Below, in pieces: positions 1-6,066 of a stretch of DNA of 10,953 nucleotides. Both the position numbers and the translations under genes were made by a program. Location of the stretch: positions 1 through 10,953 of the forward strand of contig CAZFWV010000237.1 of the NCBI GenBank assembly GCA_964522605.1, read 5' to 3'. The notes under the pieces are model-generated. The model ran no database searches. It saw only the letters and a program-made list of their open reading frames with translations, and was not told the origin of the DNA. The stretch's first letter is position 1; every line of letters starts with the position of its first letter. This stretch comes from CAVZLD01 sp964522605 (lineage in GTDB: Bacteria > Planctomycetota > Planctomycetia > Pirellulales > Pirellulaceae).

Positions 1-93
1 TGGCGGATCCGCGTCTGGTGGCCGAACGTCGGAATTCATATGTGTCGCGCTCCGAACAATGTGGAAGGAACGGCCGTGCGGAATGCCCGTGAA
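1..93. other. No supportable gene at left edge
   Basis: Short open frames enter from the left edge: one runs to a stop near 138 and another to about 90. Neither gives a recognisable protein end. I cannot tell whether a gene ends just outside the window. No RNA gene or clear promoter is visible. Confidence 0.5.
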
Positions 94-170
94 ATCGCAA
101 CCCGAAGCGTCGAGGGAGACTCATCCCAACGGTTCTAAAGAGTTCCCTCGCTTACGCTTCGGGTTACGAT
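94..170. repeat. Imperfect inverted repeat with the CCTCGCTTACGCTTCGGGTT motif
   Basis: The left arm (94-121) and right arm (141-170) are reverse complements apart from one base change, a 3-base gap and a 1-base insertion. The shared core reads ACCCGAAGCG on one strand. The loop is about 19 bases. I recall near-identical GC-rich palindromes scattered through planctomycete genomes, but copy number cannot be checked here. It could fold as a hairpin in transcripts of either strand. It carries no coding signal. Confidence 0.7.
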
Positions 171-194
171 TCTCCAACATCGCATGGGAACTAA

Positions 195-468
195 ACGTCG
201 ACCGGGATCTCCCTTCGGGGGTCGTGCAGTTTATAAGTTGTTGGTTTGGGACGGAGTTGCTTCACCCTCCCGCTCGCGGGAGGGTCGGACGCGCAGCGGC
301 CGGGGAGGGTTTTTCCTGCACGAGCAACACGCGCCGAACGCGTTGCGCACTCCGCCCTCTCCGGGCCTGCGGCCCGACTCTCCCAGAGGGAGAGTGAATT
401 CTGTTTGTAAACGCCTGCAAAACCAACACTTATAAACTGCACGACCCCTTCGGGGGAGGTCCCGCGAC
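195..468. repeat. Large nested palindromic element (MITE-like or structured intergenic repeat)
   Basis: Several inverted repeats share nearly the same centre, around 330-335. The outer arms contain an 18-base perfect match, 221-238 against 428-445. They extend inward with one bulged base to 247/420 and outward less perfectly to about 197/468. Next inward, 262-308 and 352-398 are diverged inverted copies of one unit, and each has its own small hairpin (CCCTCCC..GGGAGGG and ACTCTCCC..GGGAGAGT). The centre (325-346) pairs CAAC/GCG with CGC/GTTG. The whole could form one long cruciform or RNA stem with side hairpins. No target-site duplication is obvious at the ends. It lies downstream of the minus-strand oxidoreductase gene, so it may act in its 3' region. 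Confidence 0.75.
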
Positions 469-527
469 TCTTCCCCCTTCCAGATTATTAGTGCCGGGCC
501 GGGGGGCGAATGTCACGCATGTTGGAG

Positions 528-585
528 AAAAAAAAGAAAATGGCACTTTGCACGCGGTGACGCAATCGCCCCCCGTCGATTTCGC
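528..585 (-). terminator. Possible terminator region after the oxidoreductase gene
   Basis: Read on the minus strand, a stem (584-577 with 568-561, one mismatch) begins about 20 bases after the stop codon. A T-rich tract follows at 540-528, with 12 T in 13 bases. The T tract lies about 20 bases beyond the stem, which is farther than in a classical intrinsic terminator, so the assignment is weak. It could also be a plain T-rich spacer before the large palindrome. Confidence 0.3.
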
Positions 586-603
586 AGACTCTCGCCCAAC
601 GCT

Positions 604-1890
604 TCAAACGAACTTGGTAATCCCGGGCAATGCGGTGGGGTAAGTCCCATCGTCCCGCGGTTTCACCGGGGGTTCGGCGTCGAGACGATACTCGGGCAGG
701 CTGAAGCTGAGAGTCGACTGCAGGGCCTGTTCCCAAGTGATTTCCTGGCCGGTGTAGCAAACCATCTGGGCCAGGATTGCCAGCATCGTACTCGTGAACA
801 TGTAGCCACCGTTATTGATCGGTTTGCCATTGCGAATCGACGCAAACAGCTCTTCGTGTTCGACGTCATACATGCTCTTCGGAACCGATTCGCGATACCG
901 CCACGGATTCTCGCCCTCGATGTGACAGCGATTTGGCAGAAAAGCGGTCCCTTTGGCACCCAGAATCGTATCGGTCGTCTCATTGTGGCAACCGAGAATG
1001 TCTCGGCAGGCGGCAAACACGCGGACGCCATTGGCATATTCGTAGACGACGGAGTGATGATCGAACTGATCTCCGTATTTGGGTTCGGTACAGACCTGCC
1101 GTCCGCCATTGCCCCAAGCCTTGACGGGCGGGACATCTCCGAGAGCCCACGAAGCCTTGTCGATGCTGTGAATCAGCTGTTGTGCCGTCTGGTCTCCAGA
1201 CAGCCAATTGAAGTGGTACCAGTTTTGAAACTGGTATTCGATTTCGCTCCAACCAGGCTGTCGTTCGCGTACGATATAGGGCGACGTCAGGTACTGCTCC
1301 TGGATCGCGACAATTTCCCCGATGGCTCCATCCTGGACCCGCTTCATGGTCTCCCGCACTCCCAGGTCGTATCGCCAACACAGGCCGGATACGACGCTCA
1401 GCCCTTTTCGCTCCGCCTCTTCACAGGCGGTTTTCACAATTTGGAGACCGGGCACATCGAGCGCATGCGGCTTTTCACAAAAAACGTGCTTGCCGGCGTC
1501 AATCGCTGCTTTCAGGTGCATTGGATGGAAGTGTGACGCGGCCGCAATCAGGACAACGTCCACGCAATCGATCACCTGCTGGTAGGCATCAAATCCGACG
1601 AACATCCGGTCTTCATCGACGACAACTTGATTCGGCTTGGCCTGCTGAAGCAACTTGCGAGCTCCCTGGACTCGATCGGCAAACAGATCCGCCATGGCGA
1701 CCAGCCGAACATCTTCGCCGGCATTCATCGCATTGACGGCGGCGCCACTGCCCCTTCCGCCGCAGCCGATCACACCGATTCGGATCTCATCGGATCCCGC
1801 GGCATGGACAGAACGAGTCAGGGACAAGGGCGCGGCAAGGGCGGCACCGGCGGCCAATGACGATTGCAGAAAATCACGGCGAGTCTTCAT
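604..1890 (-). CDS. Tat-exported Gfo/Idh/MocA-family oxidoreductase
   Basis: This is a predicted NAD(P)-dependent oxidoreductase acting on sugars, inositols or similar substrates; the exact substrate is not readable. The 428-residue product starts with a twin-arginine signal (T-R-R-D-F-L at 3-8), a hydrophobic alanine-rich stretch to about 24 and a likely cleavage after SVHA (30), so it should be exported folded. A Rossmann fold begins at 36 with G-x-G-G-R-G at 42-47. The family E-K-P motif is at 139-141 (Lys140 probably catalytic), and H-x-x-D at 241-244 lies in the C-terminal substrate domain. The ATG overlaps the upstream stop by four bases (ATGA), with GGAG eight bases ahead inside the upstream gene, which indicates translational coupling. 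Planctomycetes carry large families of such exported oxidoreductases. Family call is firm; substrate is unknown. Confidence 0.93.
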   Translation of the reverse strand: MKTRRDFLQSSLAAGAALAAPLSLTRSVHAAGSDEIRIGVIGCGGRGSGAAVNAMNAGEDVRLVAMADLFADRVQGARKLLQQAKPNQVVVDEDRMFVGFDAYQQVIDCVDVVLIAAASHFHPMHLKAAIDAGKHVFCEKPHALDVPGLQIVKTACEEAERKGLSVVSGLCWRYDLGVRETMKRVQDGAIGEIVAIQEQYLTSPYIVRERQPGWSEIEYQFQNWYHFNWLSGDQTAQQLIHSIDKASWALGDVPPVKAWGNGGRQVCTEPKYGDQFDHHSVVYEYANGVRVFAACRDILGCHNETTDTILGAKGTAFLPNRCHIEGENPWRYRESVPKSMYDVEHEELFASIRNGKPINNGGYMFTSTMLAILAQMVCYTGQEITWEQALQSTLSFSLPEYRLDAEPPVKPRDDGTYPTALPGITKFV

Positions 1891-2975
1891 GGCGATTTCT
1901 CCAGCTCTTCAAAAACAGCCTTCATCAACAGCGGCCAGACCGCCGTCGCGTCGGCGTAGACTTCTGCATAACGTCCACCTTCACTGCCCGGCACAAACTT
2001 CCCCCAACTGACACCTTCGGAATAGGTGCATCCGGAGAGTCCGCCCCAGTGAACCGGCTCCGGGCAGATCCGCACTCCGTACTTGAAGCGAACCGCTTCC
2101 AATTGCGTGCCCAGCCGACGATTCACGATGTCGAAATAGGGCCCGACTTGCTGAGCCCAGTTCCGCGGAACGCCACCGCCGATGGTCAGGATCCCGAGTT
2201 CGGCGGCGGCACCTGCCAGCCGGGCGTACTTCACAAGATCCAGGAACGGGTTGAAGTTCGGAACGGCGTGGAACAGCTCCTGCGGAGTGATTTGGGATAG
2301 GTCTTGCCGGCCGCTGTCTTTCACCGCTCGTTTCAGTGCCCAGGTGGAGAAATCGAGACCAAGTTCACTGTCGGTGAACGCCGGTATGAAAACGGGTACG
2401 TCCTTTTCATACGCGCTGCGCAGAATTCCAGGTCCGAGTTGCCGCTGCGCCAGTCGCTGTCCTAACGCACGGCAGAGTCGCGAAGATGACCAGAATCCAT
2501 CCTCAGGTTCCGTATCATTGAGCACTTCGCTGACGAGTTCTTCCACATGATTCAGATTCGCTTCCATCTCGAGCGTATCGTAGACCCGGTTATATCCCTG
2601 TTCGAATAGCAAGCGGTCGGACTTGCTCGGGTCGTAACGATAGTGCGAGAGGCCAATCGATTCCGTCAGGCCGTGTGCGATCAGAGCGCCCGTCGCGACA
2701 ATGGCGTTGACGATTCCGCGATCGATCATGTCACAAACGATTTTTCCCTGCTTGGCAACGGTCATCGCACCGGAAAGCGTCAAGACGACGAAGCACGACT
2801 CCCGCCGCGTCATTTCCAAGAGAATGTCGTGAGCCAGACCGAGCTGTCGACCCGCGAATGCGGTCTTCGACATCGCGCGCAACAAATCCGAAAAAGAATG
2901 GACCTCCTGCAGCGAAAGGCTTTCCAGGGGAATCAGTCCGTCGTTGCGTCCATCGTGCAAAGACCGATCATGCAT
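1887..2975 (-). CDS. Deoxyhypusine synthase-like protein (possible homospermidine synthase)
   Basis: The 362-residue protein matches the deoxyhypusine synthase fold along its length: T-L-S-G-A-M-T at 66-72, a nucleotide-site segment A-T-G-A-L-I-A-H-G at 94-102, F-I-P-A-F-T-D at 197-203, I-G-G-G-V-P-R-N-W at 265-273, and G-V-S-W-G-K-F at 321-327, where Lys326 matches the lysine that carries the aminobutyl group. Y-A-D-A-T at 340-344 is also typical. The R-N-W after the glycine triplet replaces the K-H-H of eukaryotic enzymes. Bacteria lack eIF5A, and the Anabaena homologue SpeY was shown to make homospermidine, so a polyamine role is the best inference. The ATG has AAGGAGA nine bases ahead (2985-2991). 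It overlaps the CDF gene by eight bases and the oxidoreductase gene by four. It appears intact and cytoplasmic. Confidence 0.9.
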   Translation of the reverse strand: MHDRSLHDGRNDGLIPLESLSLQEVHSFSDLLRAMSKTAFAGRQLGLAHDILLEMTRRESCFVVLTLSGAMTVAKQGKIVCDMIDRGIVNAIVATGALIAHGLTESIGLSHYRYDPSKSDRLLFEQGYNRVYDTLEMEANLNHVEELVSEVLNDTEPEDGFWSSSRLCRALGQRLAQRQLGPGILRSAYEKDVPVFIPAFTDSELGLDFSTWALKRAVKDSGRQDLSQITPQELFHAVPNFNPFLDLVKYARLAGAAAELGILTIGGGVPRNWAQQVGPYFDIVNRRLGTQLEAVRFKYGVRICPEPVHWGGLSGCTYSEGVSWGKFVPGSEGGRYAEVYADATAVWPLLMKAVFEELEKSP

Positions 2976-3939
2976 CGTTTCTTGTCTCCTTCTTCGGGCT
3001 GGGGATTGGGCTGGTGGTCAGCGATCTGCCGGGGGAATCATGCGGAGAGGGTTCAAGATGGACCAATACATCGCGAATCGGCTGGTATTCGTGCAGCAGG
3101 AGATCTTTGACGCGATGTCCAATCTCATGTCCTTCCGCGACGGTCAGTTTACCATCCACCTCGATGTGGATGTCGACAAAGTACTCCAGCCCCGACTTCC
3201 GCACCCACAGGGTCTCAACATTATCCACCGCCTCGACGGTCAAAACGGATTGACGGATTTGTCGCAACAGTTCGGCATCTGCCTGTGGATCCATCAGCTC
3301 ACTGGCACTGTGATGAAAGAGAACTGCCCCATTCCAGACAATGGCTCCGACGACGAACAAGGCTGCGACTTCGTCGGCCCAGTTCAACTCAGGCCCCCCC
3401 CAGCGCACGACGCTCAAGCCGATCAAGACGGCGAGCGAACAGAGAGCGTCGCTACGGTGGTCCCAGGCGTTCGCCACGAGTGACATCGATCCGGTCCGCA
3501 AGGCAACGCCCCGTTTGTACCGGTATAGAGCCTCCTTAATCACGGCGTTCAGCCCCGCGATCCACAACGTCCAAGCGGGCGGAGGCGCGTGAACCTGGCT
3601 CAGACGTTGGAGTGCTTCCCAGCCCAAGAGGATGGCTGACAGCACGATCAATAACGCAACGTTGGATGCCGCAATCGCTTCCGCGCGAGTGTGGCCGTAG
3701 GGGTGTTCCGCATCGGCGGGGCGTTGGGCAACATGCAAGGCAATGACGACAACGACCGAAGTCAGTGAGTCACCGAGAGAATTCACTGCATCCGTCAAGA
3801 GCGCAAACGAATTGCCTACGAGACCGGCGAAGAGCTTGATCACACCGAGTGCCAGGTTAATCGCCAGCCCCAAGGCAGCAGCTCGGATTGCCTGCCGATA
3901 AAGCGGCACCGAAGATGAAGCGACAGCACTCAAATTCAA
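2968..3939 (-). CDS. Cation diffusion facilitator metal exporter, N-D-D-D type
   Basis: This is a predicted inner-membrane divalent-metal/proton antiporter of 323 residues. Hydrophobic segments lie roughly at 18-40, 58-70, 88-108, 122-134, 165-178 and 190-205, followed by a cytoplasmic C-terminal domain (about 220-300) ending in the usual V-H-L-E-P. The membrane metal site reads N53-x-x-x-D57 in helix 2 (AVNSLGD) and D160-x-x-x-D164 in helix 5 (WDHRSD). Zinc exporters usually have D/H-D and H-D; an N-D-D-D quartet is known from the manganese exporter MntE of Streptococcus. Manganese is therefore a reasonable guess, not proven. The proposed start is TTG, with AGGTGA just upstream; no in-frame ATG exists between it and the preceding in-frame stop near 4009. 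The 3' end overlaps the next gene by eight bases. Confidence 0.92.
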   Translation of the reverse strand: MNLSAVASSSVPLYRQAIRAAALGLAINLALGVIKLFAGLVGNSFALLTDAVNSLGDSLTSVVVVIALHVAQRPADAEHPYGHTRAEAIAASNVALLIVLSAILLGWEALQRLSQVHAPPPAWTLWIAGLNAVIKEALYRYKRGVALRTGSMSLVANAWDHRSDALCSLAVLIGLSVVRWGGPELNWADEVAALFVVGAIVWNGAVLFHHSASELMDPQADAELLRQIRQSVLTVEAVDNVETLWVRKSGLEYFVDIHIEVDGKLTVAEGHEIGHRVKDLLLHEYQPIRDVLVHLEPSPHDSPGRSLTTSPIPSPKKETRNDA

Positions 3940-4008
3940 TTCACCTGCCCCGCCGACGCACGAGTCAACCGATCGGACGGTGGAAAGAAAGATAAGTCCA
4001 ACGGAACT

Positions 4009-4263
4009 CTACTGCGGCGTCTCATCTTCCGGGGGAGCGTGCTTGTCTCGTGAGCGTTTCCCGATCACCTGCCGCGCCCGGTCAAGATCCCAGGCCCGAA
4101 CGAGCACTCGAGTCTCTACCAGTTCCGTGAATCCGCCTTGAGTCTCCCCATCGAGTTCGCAAGAGATTCCAGCATCCCGCAACTCATTTCTGATGAGTTC
4201 TGCCTCGTACAGATCATGAGTCACATAGACGGCAACGATTTCATTCGGATCATCGCTGGACAT
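4009..4263 (-). CDS. Small DUF2007-type protein
   Basis: The 84-residue soluble protein has the pattern of the DUF2007 (putative signal-transducing) family: a beta strand (IVAVYVT), a helix beginning YEAELIRNELRDAGI, then ETRVLVRAWDLDRARQVI, with a charged tail. The segment about 8-70 resembles a ferredoxin-like alpha/beta domain that often reports on or binds other proteins; the ligand is unknown. No signal peptide or membrane segment is seen. The ATG has an AAAGG-type ribosome site 6-8 bases upstream. The gene lies 69 bases upstream of the CDF gene on the same strand, so it may head that operon, but a separate promoter cannot be excluded. Function unassigned. Confidence 0.8.
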   Translation of the reverse strand: MSSDDPNEIVAVYVTHDLYEAELIRNELRDAGISCELDGETQGGFTELVETRVLVRAWDLDRARQVIGKRSRDKHAPPEDETPQ

Positions 4264-4450
4264 GGTTATACCTTTCCGCCGATCACGTCTCTGGAAGCAC
4301 TCCGCCCACGGTGGATCGTCGCGATGCCGGTCGCTCAGGCCGAACGACGCGACGAAGAACGCCCTGACTCAAAGTTGCTACGAGAAAAACCCCGGCAGCG
4401 CAGCCGTGCAACACTCCCTTTCCTTATTGGAGACACTCTTACGGCGGAGG

Positions 4451-4495
4451 GCAAGCCCGGGCGGTGCGACTTCGGGTTTCGTCGCGTGCCCTTGC
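4451..4495 (-). terminator. Imperfect hairpin just after the DinB-type gene
   Basis: On the minus strand this lies immediately downstream of the stop at 4499. GTCGC (4481-4485) pairs with GCGAC (4466-4470), and GCCCTTGC (4488-4495) pairs partly with GCAAG..GGC (4451-4462), with bulges. No run of T follows, so it may be only a structured spacer. The rest of 4264-4498 shows no gene. Confidence 0.25.
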
Positions 4496-4498
4496 TTG

Positions 4499-5008
4499 TC
4501 AGGGCATGTACACTGGCGGATGACCCAGAGCTCGATGATTCATTGCCAGCTGCCCTGAATGAAAAGACTCATGCTGAGCACAAAACAGCAGGATGTATCC
4601 AAGGCACGGTGCGCCCGCGAACGGACCGGGATCCTCAGGCGGCGGCGCGGATTGGGCGAGTTCTTCCTCCCTGATTTCTTCCACAACGCGCAACAGCACA
4701 TCCCGCCGCTCGCGGAAATAGGCAAGCACCTCACTCGAGGAAGGATAAACCGTGCGGTCGGCCTGTAATTGACTGCCAAACCAGAACAGGCCATCCCAAC
4801 CTTCTGGCTTGCTAGCGACGTCAGGGCGAAACCTGGAAGCGAACAGATTATCGGCCAATCCCAGATGGGCCACGATCCACAATGCGTGATTCGTCTGAGG
4901 ATGAATCTGGAACAACCAATCATCTTCCGTCTGAAAGGCATTCAGAATGCCTTCGGTCAGGCGACGTGTCGTTGTCAAGGAGTGTCGAATATGAGACTTC
5001 AGGTCCAT
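4499..5008 (-). CDS. DinB/YfiT-family four-helix protein, putative metal enzyme
   Basis: The protein has 169 residues from the chosen start (188 if the upstream GTG at 5065 is used). DinB-like proteins are four-helix bundles with a three-histidine metal site and include thiol transferases and hydrolases. Counting from the GTG, candidate ligands are H67 (WIVAHLG), H165 and H169 (QHESFH), so the full triad is present. The tail MNHRALGHPP is typical. I prefer ATG 5008 because AAAGGG lies 5-6 bases upstream and because M-D-L-K-S-H-I begins the usual first helix. GTG 5065 has GGGAGG ten bases upstream and cannot be ruled out. The gene lies 235 bases upstream of the DUF2007 gene on the same strand; co-transcription is possible. 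The substrate is unknown. Confidence 0.87.
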   Translation of the reverse strand: MDLKSHIRHSLTTTRRLTEGILNAFQTEDDWLFQIHPQTNHALWIVAHLGLADNLFASRFRPDVASKPEGWDGLFWFGSQLQADRTVYPSSSEVLAYFRERRDVLLRVVEEIREEELAQSAPPPEDPGPFAGAPCLGYILLFCAQHESFHSGQLAMNHRALGHPPVYMP

Positions 5009-5145
5009 GGAAGCCCTTTCCGCATGAGGAGGATTCTCATTCATGGTTGCGCAGCCAAAGTCCACAGGATGGAAACCTCCCGAAGGTTGTCGGACTCCTG
5101 TTGGTCGCCCTGGCTGATTGCGGGCCCAAGATCAATTCGGGGGCA

Positions 5146-5210
5146 GCCAAGATTCTGTCGAATTCTGGGCGTCTCGGCAAGCGAATCGCGACACGCGGGT
5201 GAATCTTGGC
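5146..5210. repeat. Inverted repeat, 10-base perfect arms
   Basis: GCCAAGATTC (5146-5155) and GAATCTTGGC (5201-5210) are exact reverse complements with a 45-base spacer. The element lies upstream of the DinB-type gene, where an operator or structured leader could be, but no consensus is recognised. It could be chance or part of a dispersed repeat. Confidence 0.45.
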
Positions 5211-5230
5211 GATCTCGCAGAAACAACTTA

Positions 5231-5328
5231 CTCGTTTCACCGCGTGCCCAGCGAGCCGCGGAAGATGCTTCCCGACCCGCGGGGCGACGCCCGCGCGGTT
5301 AAACGAGGAACCCACGCGGTGAAACGAG
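5231..5328. repeat. Palindromic intergenic element with GTTTCACCGCG arms
   Basis: CTCGTTTCACCGCGTG (5231-5246) and CACGCGGTGAAACGAG (5313-5328) are perfect 16-base reverse complements. A second copy of the right arm lies at 5292-5307 with 14 of 16 bases the same. Inside are further stems: GGAAG/CTTCC at 5260-5272, CGCGGG/CCCGCG at 5278-5295, and two CCGCGG sites. It follows the response regulator gene on the minus strand, and a GTTTAACCGCGCGG core is reminiscent of dispersed planctomycete repeats. A role in ending or stabilising that transcript is possible; there is no T tract. Confidence 0.65.
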
Positions 5329-5364
5329 AGGCCCGAGATGCCGAAGTTATTTCTGAGTCATCCC

Positions 5365-6066
5365 TTAGTTCGCTTCCCCGTCCTCCACCGACAACTCGAA
5401 ACGGTAGCCGATGTCGCGAATCGTCTGGATGTAGAGCGGGCGGTGCGGATCGGGTTCGATCTTGGACCGCAGGGTGGTGACGCAGCGATCGACGCTTCGC
5501 GTCGTGACAATCACACCGTGCCCCCACACCGCATTCAAGATTTCGTTCCGCGTCAACGCGCGTCCCGGACGGCGCAGAAAGTACTCGAGCAGTCGAAACT
5601 CCTTCGTCGTCAACGGCACCTCGGCACCCGATCGGAGCAGCCGGTGAGAAACCAGATCCAGCTCACACTCACCAAAGCGATGGATGTCCGACAATTCCAC
5701 CTCGCGTCGTCGCAGAAAGGCTTTCACTCGGGCGAGCAACTCGCGAATACTAAACGGCTTTGTGACATAGTCATCCGCGCCGAGCTCCAAACCTCGAACG
5801 ATATCTTCCTCCTGCCCCTTGGCTGTCAACATCAGAATCGGCATCTCCAAACCTTGTTGTCGGATGCGCCGACAGATTTCATAGCCGTTCAATTTCGGCA
5901 ACATGATATCGAGCAGGATCAGGTCGGGAGGAGCTTCCAGGGCCCGCTTCAGCCCTGCGTCACCATCCTCCGCAGTCTGCACGGTGTAACCTTGCGACTG
6001 AAAGTTGTCCTTCAGACCACGCAGCATCGTTGGATCGTCTTCAATGATCAGTACACGGTAGTTCAT
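5365..6066 (-). CDS. OmpR/PhoB-family response regulator
   Basis: The 233-residue DNA-binding regulator has a receiver domain at about 3-118: acidic pair D10/D11, phosphoacceptor D53 (LLDIMLP), T81, Y100 and K103 (VTKPF). A linker leads to a winged-helix transcriptional domain at about 130-227, including LTTKEFRLLEYFLRRPG and a final GYRFEL strand. All residues needed for phosphotransfer are present. The ATG (6066) shares four bases with the kinase stop (ATGA). A longer open frame extends upstream inside the kinase gene, but the family begins at MNYRVLIIED. The partner is almost certainly the adjacent kinase. Targets are unknown; a direct repeat at 9714-9732 is a candidate site. Confidence 0.96.
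   Translation of the reverse strand: MNYRVLIIEDDPTMLRGLKDNFQSQGYTVQTAEDGDAGLKRALEAPPDLILLDIMLPKLNGYEICRRIRQQGLEMPILMLTAKGQEEDIVRGLELGADDYVTKPFSIRELLARVKAFLRRREVELSDIHRFGECELDLVSHRLLRSGAEVPLTTKEFRLLEYFLRRPGRALTRNEILNAVWGHGVIVTTRSVDRCVTTLRSKIEPDPHRPLYIQTIRDIGYRFELSVEDGEAN

Larger units (their letters stand above)
5009..5364. other. Intergenic stretch with palindromic repeats and no convincing gene
   Basis: This separates the response regulator stop (5365) from the DinB-type gene. It holds the two inverted-repeat elements listed separately. The minus-strand open frame at 5037-5315 has no recognisable domain, covers the repeats and looks like chance coding. The DinB-type promoter should lie here on the minus strand, but I see no clear -35/-10 pair. 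Confidence 0.6.

Noticed and set aside
59..397. Plus-strand open frame of 112 codons
   Set aside because: It runs through both palindromes, has no domain-like sequence, and its length follows from the GC-rich repeats. The overlapping frames at 184-435 (plus) and 191-442 (minus) fail for the same reason.
195..468. Insertion sequence with its own transposase
   Set aside because: The element is too short and encodes no transposase-like protein; at most it is a non-autonomous element. No target-site duplication was found.
856..1536. Plus-strand open frame of 226 codons
   Set aside because: It lies antisense to the well-supported oxidoreductase gene and has no recognisable motif or ribosome site.
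2944..3483. Plus-strand open frame of 179 codons
   Set aside because: It is antisense to the CDF gene; the CDF translation carries clear membrane and metal-site motifs while this frame has none.
4262..4558. Plus-strand open frame of 98 codons between the DUF2007 and DinB-type genes
   Set aside because: It partly overlaps the DinB-type gene antisense, has no motif, and reads as low-complexity basic sequence.
5037..5315. Minus-strand open frame of 92 codons before the DinB-type gene
   Set aside because: It covers two inverted repeats, has no domain or hydrophobic pattern, and overlaps the likely promoter area.
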